Positions 22,906-27,790 of a stretch of DNA of 27,790 nt are shown piece after piece. The notes beneath the pieces are model-generated. The model was not told the origin of the DNA. It made no database searches and was given only the letters and a program-made list of their open reading frames with translations. The position numbers and the translations under genes were made by a program. The DNA is from an uncultured Parabacteroides sp. (GTDB taxonomy: Bacteria; Bacteroidota; Bacteroidia; Bacteroidales; Tannerellaceae). The DNA lies in NCBI GenBank assembly GCA_900547435.1, contig URGO01000021.1:1-27790 (forward strand), read 5' to 3'. Each line of letters starts with the position of its first letter. Position 1 is the stretch's first letter.

Positions 22906-24456
22906 ATGGCAAAGTGTTATCCTATCGGCATTCAGAACTTTGAGAAGATCCGGAAAGACGGATGTCTTTATATAGATAAAACGGCAATCATTTACAGATT
23001 GGTAAATGAGGGCTCTTACTATTTTCTTAGTCGTCCGCGCCGGTTTGGAAAGAGCTTGTTGATTTCTACTTTAGAAGCCTATTTCGAAGGAAAGAAAGAA
23101 TTGTTTGATGGTTTAGCTATCGGTCAATTGGAAAAGGACTGGATAGCCTATCCTGTATTGCATTTGGATTTGAATATTGCCCAATACGATAGCACGGATA
23201 GTCTATATAAAATAGTGAATGACGCCCTTGCCCGTTGGGAGGAAGTATATGGCACACGCCCTTCGGAAAAGAGTCTGCCGTTACGTTTTGCCGGGGTGGT
23301 AGAGCGTGCTTATCTGAAAACAGGACAACGTGTTGTAATTTTGATAGACGAATATGACAAGCCTTTGTTGCAAACGCTTCAACAAGAGGAGTTGCAGACA
23401 CAATTGCGGAATATGCTGAAGCCTTTTTATGGCGTATTGAAGTCAATGGACAAATATATCCGTTTTGCGCTTCTGACCGGTGTGACAAAAGTGGGTAAGG
23501 TCAGTGTGTTCAGTGATTTGAATAACTTGATGGATATTTCGATGGACTATCGGTATGCAGATATCTGTGGCATTACGGAGAATGAAATTCATGCCAATCT
23601 GGAAGAGGAACTGCATATATTGGCTTCAACACAGAAGATGACTTATGATGAGGTCTGTGAGGAACTTGAGAAACGCTACGATGGATATCATTTTGTGCCG
23701 GATTCGGTCGGAATTTATAACCCGTTCAGTCTGTTGAACACGTTTGCCAAAATGGAGCTCGGCAATTATTGGTTTGAAACAGGGACCCCAACTTATCTGG
23801 TCGAACTTTTGAAGCATACGGATTATAATTTGTATAAAATGGCGCATACGGAAACCGATGCCGATGTGCTGAATAGCATAGATGCATCTTCCTATAATCC
23901 GATTCCGGTTATTTACCAAAGCGGATATCTCACCATCAAAGATTATGATAAAGAATTTAAGTTATATAAATTAGGATTTCCCAATAAGGAGGTAGAAGAG
24001 GGGTTTATGCGTTTCCTTATTCCTTATTATACGTCGGTTAATGCTGTAGATTCCGGTTTTGAAATCCAGCGTTTTGTCAAAGAAGTACGGAATGGGGAGA
24101 TTGATGCCTTTCTTTGTCGTTTGCAAAGTTTTTTTGCCGATACGCCTTATGAGTTAATCCGTGACTTGGAAGTGCATTACCAAAACGTGCTGTTTATTGT
24201 TTTCAAATTAGTTGGCTTCTATGTGAAGGCGGAATATCACACTTCGCGTGGACGGATTGATTTGCTTCTGCAGACTTCGCGGTATATTTATATTATGGAA
24301 TTCAAATTGGACGGATCGGCAGAAGAGGCTTTGCAGCAGATTGAACAATCTGATTATGCACTTCCGTTTGCTTCAGACTCCCGCAAAACGTTTAAGGTTG
24401 GTGTAAATTTCAATCGGGAAAAACGAAATATTGATCATTGGATAATAGCCGAATGA
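22906..24456 (+). CDS. AAA-ATPase-like protein with C-terminal PD-(D/E)XK nuclease-like domain
   Basis: A 516-residue member of the large Bacteroidales family combining an AAA-ATPase-like domain (PF09820 type) with a PD-(D/E)XK domain (PF08011 type). The start KCYPIGIQNFEKIRKDGCLY is typical. The Walker-A-like motif RPRRFGKS is at 43-50, VVILIDEYDKPLLQTLQ forms the Walker B region, and LLTGVTKVGKVSVFSDLNNL follows. At the C-terminus GRID (Asp452) and EFK (Glu465-Lys467) supply the nuclease-fold triad D...ExK, apparently intact. Members occur in many copies per genome and their role is undetermined; mobile-element or defence links have been suggested but nothing here shows one. It is divergent from the TPR regulator and its last 22 bases overlap the MATE gene tail to tail. 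Confidence 0.9.
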   Translation: MAKCYPIGIQNFEKIRKDGCLYIDKTAIIYRLVNEGSYYFLSRPRRFGKSLLISTLEAYFEGKKELFDGLAIGQLEKDWIAYPVLHLDLNIAQYDSTDSLYKIVNDALARWEEVYGTRPSEKSLPLRFAGVVERAYLKTGQRVVILIDEYDKPLLQTLQQEELQTQLRNMLKPFYGVLKSMDKYIRFALLTGVTKVGKVSVFSDLNNLMDISMDYRYADICGITENEIHANLEEELHILASTQKMTYDEVCEELEKRYDGYHFVPDSVGIYNPFSLLNTFAKMELGNYWFETGTPTYLVELLKHTDYNLYKMAHTETDADVLNSIDASSYNPIPVIYQSGYLTIKDYDKEFKLYKLGFPNKEVEEGFMRFLIPYYTSVNAVDSGFEIQRFVKEVRNGEIDAFLCRLQSFFADTPYELIRDLEVHYQNVLFIVFKLVGFYVKAEYHTSRGRIDLLLQTSRYIYIMEFKLDGSAEEALQQIEQSDYALPFASDSRKTFKVGVNFNREKRNIDHWIIAE

Positions 24457-25775
24457 CACTTTCTCTCTTGGGTCAGCCGGTCGAAGCGTCGCCAGAGGAG
24501 CACTCCCAGGGTGGTCAGGCTGACCGGGAATCCGCACCATACGCCGAGTGCTCCCCATCCCAGCATAAATCCGCAGAGATAACCTATCGGGAGTGCCAGC
24601 CCGAAATGGCAGACCAGTGCCATCTTGGCCATGTAGTGTACGTCGGTCAGGCCGCGCAGGGCATTGGCAAACAGGATTTGCAACGCATCGCCGAACTGAT
24701 AAAGCATCATGGGCCAGCAGAAGATGGCAACCAAATGCACTACGTCCGGCTCCGGTGTGAACAGGTACCCGATTTGTGTCCGGAACAGCAGGAGGAAAAT
24801 GATAAACAATGACATACTGCAAAGCATAATCAGGAATCCGGCTTTCACAGCCCGACGGATCTCCCGGAGGTTATGGCTTCCGTGGAAATTGCTTACCCGG
24901 ATGGAAACCGCTGCTCCGATACCATAATAAAGCATGAAGCCGAGTGTCGTTATTACGCCTGCTATCTGATAAGCCGCCAGCGCCATGCTTCCGATCCACC
25001 CCATCATAATTACGCTCAGGCTGAACGATGCGGTTTCTACTCCCATCTGGAAGCCTACCGGCAGTCCTAAGCGTGTCAGGCTTGCGATTTTCTCTTTGCT
25101 GACAGAAGCCGAGCGGAATCCTTTCAGATAAGCCGCATATTTCTTCCGTTTGAGAAACAAAAGGAAAAAGAGGGCAAAGGTCAGGATGCGGCTGAAAAGG
25201 GTAGAGATGCCGGCGCCGGTCAGTCCCATCTCCGGGAATCCTCCGTGTCCGTAGATGAGGAAGTAGTTCCCGATGATGTTGATGATATTGGCGGAAAGCA
25301 TGATATACATGGGGGTGAGCGTGTCGGTTGTCCCGTCGCTGAACTGCTTGAAGGCGTTGAACAACATGGCGAAGATAACCGAGAACAATTGCAAGATGTA
25401 GTAAGGCCGTATATAAGGGTATAGCTCTTTCGGCTGGTCGAGCCAATCTATGTTCAGCAAAAGGAATAGCATACAGAGGCTAAGCAGAATGCCTATGACC
25501 AGATTGATGACGAGACTGTTCTTGAGGGTTGCTCCGGCCTCTTCCCGGTTCCCCTGCGCGAAGAGTCGGCCGATAATCGGGGTCAGTCCATACGAGAATC
25601 CCATCCCGAAAATAAATGCCAGATTGAAGAAGTTGTTGACAAACGAGGCGGCTGCCAGTTCTTGGGTGTTATGATGGCCTACCATGATATTGTCGGCAAA
25701 ATTTACCACAATAATCCCCAATTGTCCCAACATGATCGGGACACCTAAGCGAATCGTCTCTTTGTAATGGCTCAT
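24435..25775 (-). CDS. MATE-family multidrug/metabolite efflux transporter
   Basis: A 446-residue inner-membrane antiporter with about twelve hydrophobic segments, expected to export cationic drugs or metabolites using Na+ or H+. The N-terminal MATE signature GVPIMLGQLGIIVVNFADNI followed by MVGHHNTQELAAASF is clear. The second half repeats it (GLPVGFQMGVETASFSLSVI and MMGWIGSMALAAYQIAG), the internal duplication expected of MATE proteins. It begins directly next to the stop codon of the upstream cyclophilin gene (zero spacing), so the two are co-transcribed. Its 3' end overlaps the convergent ATPase/nuclease-like gene by 22 bases. Substrate cannot be inferred. Confidence 0.93.
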   Translation of the reverse strand: MSHYKETIRLGVPIMLGQLGIIVVNFADNIMVGHHNTQELAAASFVNNFFNLAFIFGMGFSYGLTPIIGRLFAQGNREEAGATLKNSLVINLVIGILLSLCMLFLLLNIDWLDQPKELYPYIRPYYILQLFSVIFAMLFNAFKQFSDGTTDTLTPMYIMLSANIINIIGNYFLIYGHGGFPEMGLTGAGISTLFSRILTFALFFLLFLKRKKYAAYLKGFRSASVSKEKIASLTRLGLPVGFQMGVETASFSLSVIMMGWIGSMALAAYQIAGVITTLGFMLYYGIGAAVSIRVSNFHGSHNLREIRRAVKAGFLIMLCSMSLFIIFLLLFRTQIGYLFTPEPDVVHLVAIFCWPMMLYQFGDALQILFANALRGLTDVHYMAKMALVCHFGLALPIGYLCGFMLGWGALGVWCGFPVSLTTLGVLLWRRFDRLTQERKCHSAIIQ

Positions 25776-26462
25776 TTATTTCTCAACAATCTTCATCGAC
25801 TTGATTTTGATATTCTTCAGCGGGCGGTCCTCGGCGTTGGTCTCTGTCATTTGTATTTTGAATACCGTTTTCATGCCGCTGATTACCTCTCCGAACACCG
25901 TATATTGATTATCCAGGTCCGGGCGTCCTCCTTCCATCATATAGGCTTCACGTTGTTCGGGCGTGAACTTGACGTTCTTCTCTTTCTCCCATTTGTCCAG
26001 CTCCATAGCGGTATAAAAAGAACCGGTGACAATATAGAATTGCGATGCGGATGACTCCCGTTTGGGATTGACATCATCGCTGGTGCGTGCCGCGCATAAG
26101 GCTCCTGCTTTGTGGAAATGCTTCGGGTAGACAATCTCGGCGGGAATGCGGTATTCCGGGTCTCCGTCCCCCAAATGTTGTTCGATGGGCGCATCTTTCG
26201 AATGGATATCGCCGGCCTGAATCACGAACTGCCGGATGACGCGATGGAATAATAATCCGTCATACAGATGTTCATTTACGTTTTTGATGAAATTATCCCG
26301 GTGCAAGGGGGTATCGTTGTATAGTTTTACTTTGATTTTCCCCATGTCCGTATCAATTAATACGATGGTTTCTTTCTCATCTTGTGCCTGAGCCTGCGCA
26401 AAAGGGACAGACAGAGTCATAAAGACTATCAGCAAACTGGTCAATAGGCGTGTCATCATCAT
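25776..26462 (-). CDS. Exported cyclophilin-type peptidyl-prolyl cis-trans isomerase
   Basis: Catalyses proline cis-trans isomerisation to assist folding of exported proteins. The 228 residues begin with a signal peptide (MMMTRLLTSLLIVFMTLSVP, cleavage near AQAQAQ). The cyclophilin fold follows: VLIDTDMGKIKVKLYNDTPL, then the active-site segment LFHRVIRQFVIQAGD (catalytic Arg74), SASQFYIVTGSF, and DNQYTVFGEVISGMKTVFKI near the end. An insertion around DKWEKEKNVKFTPEQREAYM separates the last two; such insertions occur in Bacteroidota homologues. ATG 26462 is used, with two further Met codons directly after. A perfect Bacteroidota promoter lies upstream, and the MATE gene follows without a gap. 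Confidence 0.93.
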   Translation of the reverse strand: MMMTRLLTSLLIVFMTLSVPFAQAQAQDEKETIVLIDTDMGKIKVKLYNDTPLHRDNFIKNVNEHLYDGLLFHRVIRQFVIQAGDIHSKDAPIEQHLGDGDPEYRIPAEIVYPKHFHKAGALCAARTSDDVNPKRESSASQFYIVTGSFYTAMELDKWEKEKNVKFTPEQREAYMMEGGRPDLDNQYTVFGEVISGMKTVFKIQMTETNAEDRPLKNIKIKSMKIVEK

Positions 26463-26485
26463 CTTCTTTAATTATATTTCGGAAG

Positions 26486-26517
26486 CAAATGTACAAAATA
26501 ATAGGAAACAAAACAAA
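26486..26517 (-). promoter_or_regulatory. Bacteroidota promoter of the cyclophilin-MATE operon
   Basis: On the minus strand TTTG (26517-26514) and TACATTTG (26493-26486) are separated by 20 bases, matching -33 TTTG and -7 TAnnTTTG at consensus spacing. Transcription should start near 26479, ~17 bases before ATG 26462. It sits immediately after the metK terminator. Confidence 0.75.
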
Positions 26518-26518
26518 T

Positions 26519-26553
26519 AGAGGAAAAACTGTGCTTGGCACGGCTTTTCCTCT
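26519..26553 (-). terminator. Rho-independent terminator of metK
   Basis: AGAGGAAAA (26519-26527) pairs with TTTTCCTCT (26545-26553), and GTGC/GCAC (26531-26534/26538-26541) forms the stem top. On the minus strand the hairpin is followed by ATTTGTTTTGTTTCC. It lies 13 bases after the metK stop. Confidence 0.8.
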
Positions 26554-26566
26554 ATGGCGTATTCGG

Positions 26567-27790
26567 TTAAAGCCCGAAAGTGGCTTTTATCTTGTCAACA
26601 TAGTCTAACTTCTCCCACGTGAAGAGTTCCACATCGCAAACAACCGGTTCCGGAATATAACGCGAGTTGAAAACTTTGCGGACAACTTGCGGCTGGCGTC
26701 CCATGTGGCCATAAGATGCCGTTTCGAAATAAATCGGATTGCGGAGCTTCAGCCGTTCCTCAATGGCTTTCGGACGCATATCAAAGATTTCACCGACCTT
26801 TTCTGCGATTTCCCCATCGGTCATGTTGACCTTGGAGCGACCGTAGGTGTTTACAAAGATATTCATCGGCTTTGCCACGCCTATTGCGTAAGAAACTTGC
26901 ACTAAGATTTCATCGGCTACACCTGCCGCTACCAGATTCTTGGCAATATGCCGTGCGGCATAAGCCGCCGATCGGTCCACTTTTGAAGGGTCTTTGCCTG
27001 AGAACGCACCGCCTCCGTGTGCTCCTTTTCCTCCGTAAGTGTCCACAATAATCTTTCTTCCGGTCAATCCCGTATCGCCATGAGGCCCTCCGATGACAAA
27101 TTTTCCGGTAGGGTTGACGTGGTAAATGATATTGTCGTCAAAAAGAGCCTGTACGTTTTCCGGATATTGGGCTTTTACCCGCGGAACCAGAATAGTCTTT
27201 ACATCATACTCGATGCGCTTTTGCATGGCGTTGTCGGCCTCTTCTTGTGAGATGCCTTTCGCCTCGATAAATTCGTCATGCTGGGTGGATATTACAATCG
27301 TGTGGATATGGAGCGGTTTCCCGTTATCATCATATTCGATGGTTATCTGGCTCTTTGCGTCCGGTCTTAAATAAGGCATGACCTTAGGCTCATTCTTGCG
27401 GATAGCAGCCAGCTCCAGCAATAAGCTATGTGCCAGATCAAGAGCCAAAGGCATATAATTGGCTGTTTCGTTGGTTGCATATCCGAACATCATCCCTTGG
27501 TCGCCGGCTCCTTGGTTATAGGGATCTTCGCGCTCCACGCCCCGGTTGATGTCTCCACTTTGTTCATGAATAGCAGAAAATACGCCGCACGACTTGGCTT
27601 CAAACTGATATTCGCTTTTCGTGTAACCGATTTTTGTAATGACATTACGCGCCACGTCCTGTACATCGACGTAAGCTTTCGACTTAACTTCTCCAGCCAA
27701 GACAACCTGCCCGGTTGTAACAAGGGTTTCGCAAGCAACTTTAGAGTTCTTGTCATAAGCCAGGAACTCATCCAGCAAAGCATCCGATAT
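26567..27790 (-). CDS. metK: S-adenosylmethionine synthetase, N-terminus outside window
   Basis: Makes S-adenosylmethionine from methionine and ATP in the cytoplasm. The frame is open to the last base of the window (ISDALLDEFLAYDKN), so roughly the first 20-25 residues, with the ATP-binding GHPDK segment, are missing. An apparent start at 27778 is internal. The remaining ~407 residues contain CETLVTTGQVVLAGEV, GAGDQGMMFGYATNET (adenine-binding GDQG motif), GGPHGDTGLTGRKIIVDTYG and the phosphate loop GGGAFSGKDPSKVDRSAAYA, ending in the C-terminal YVDKIKATFGL. All are conserved MetK features. Bacteroidota MetK is ~430 residues, so the length is normal. It is transcribed apart from the cyclophilin gene by virtue of the terminator between them. 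Confidence 0.97.
   Translation of the reverse strand: MSDALLDEFLAYDKNSKVACETLVTTGQVVLAGEVKSKAYVDVQDVARNVITKIGYTKSEYQFEAKSCGVFSAIHEQSGDINRGVEREDPYNQGAGDQGMMFGYATNETANYMPLALDLAHSLLLELAAIRKNEPKVMPYLRPDAKSQITIEYDDNGKPLHIHTIVISTQHDEFIEAKGISQEEADNAMQKRIEYDVKTILVPRVKAQYPENVQALFDDNIIYHVNPTGKFVIGGPHGDTGLTGRKIIVDTYGGKGAHGGGAFSGKDPSKVDRSAAYAARHIAKNLVAAGVADEILVQVSYAIGVAKPMNIFVNTYGRSKVNMTDGEIAEKVGEIFDMRPKAIEERLKLRNPIYFETASYGHMGRQPQVVRKVFNSRYIPEPVVCDVELFTWEKLDYVDKIKATFGL

Noticed and set aside
24871..25446. 191-codon open frame on the minus strand inside the MATE gene
   Set aside because: It is rich in Arg/His/Pro with no membrane or domain pattern and lies wholly within a well-supported MATE reading frame.

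Overview
The window is almost entirely Bacteroidales (gut Bacteroidota) DNA. Supporting signs are A-rich leaders without Shine-Dalgarno sites, several TAnnTTTG-type -7 promoter boxes, a SusC/SusD outer-membrane pair, a long RodA, and a Bacteroidales-type GG-leader peptide locus. The genus cannot be fixed from sequence reading alone; Bacteroides or Parabacteroides relatives are plausible. The first ~970 bases are different: two LplB/YtcP-type sugar ABC permeases with a strong AGGAGAG ribosome site, as in Lachnospiraceae/Paenibacillus-type Firmicutes. The second permease breaks off mid-protein at a C-run/hairpin. I read this as an assembly chimera or a recent foreign junction.

Layout: (1) 1-~985, foreign permease fragments. 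(2) 1056-10693, plus strand, housekeeping: a CPA1 Na+/H+ antiporter, purH, then the elongasome operon mreB-mreC-mreD-mrdA(PBP2)-rodA, whose last four genes overlap or nearly touch. A 110-bp nested palindrome built from 22-bp tandem units separates purH from mreB. (3) 10694-15959, an AT-rich spacer and a SusC/SusD-like_2 pair. The spacer holds two copies of a 17-bp palindrome in mutually inverted orientation. They flank ~150 bp whose only good promoter points away from susC, which is the layout of a Bacteroides invertible promoter caught in the OFF state. (4) 16115-22755, minus strand, a compact RiPP-type locus. It holds a membrane-bound TPR/HTH regulator, a DUF3244 protein, a GT32 glycosyltransferase, a LanC-like/GT4 fusion, a 69-residue GG-leader precursor with a CxxCxCxC core, and a beta-propeller lipoprotein gene split by one in-frame amber codon. 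(5) 22906-24456, plus strand, an AAA-ATPase-like/PD-(D/E)XK protein. (6) 24435-27790, minus strand, a MATE transporter, a cyclophilin and partial metK.

The most interesting part is region 4. It resembles the Bacteroidales GG-peptide systems (precursor plus dedicated glycosyltransferase), but no radical SAM maturase, dehydratase, protease or exporter is visible. Two glycosyltransferases are the only candidate modifying enzymes, so a glycosylated peptide is the natural hypothesis. The TPR/HTH protein is the likely local regulator. The inferred invertible promoter of the neighbouring susCD pair is the second main point.
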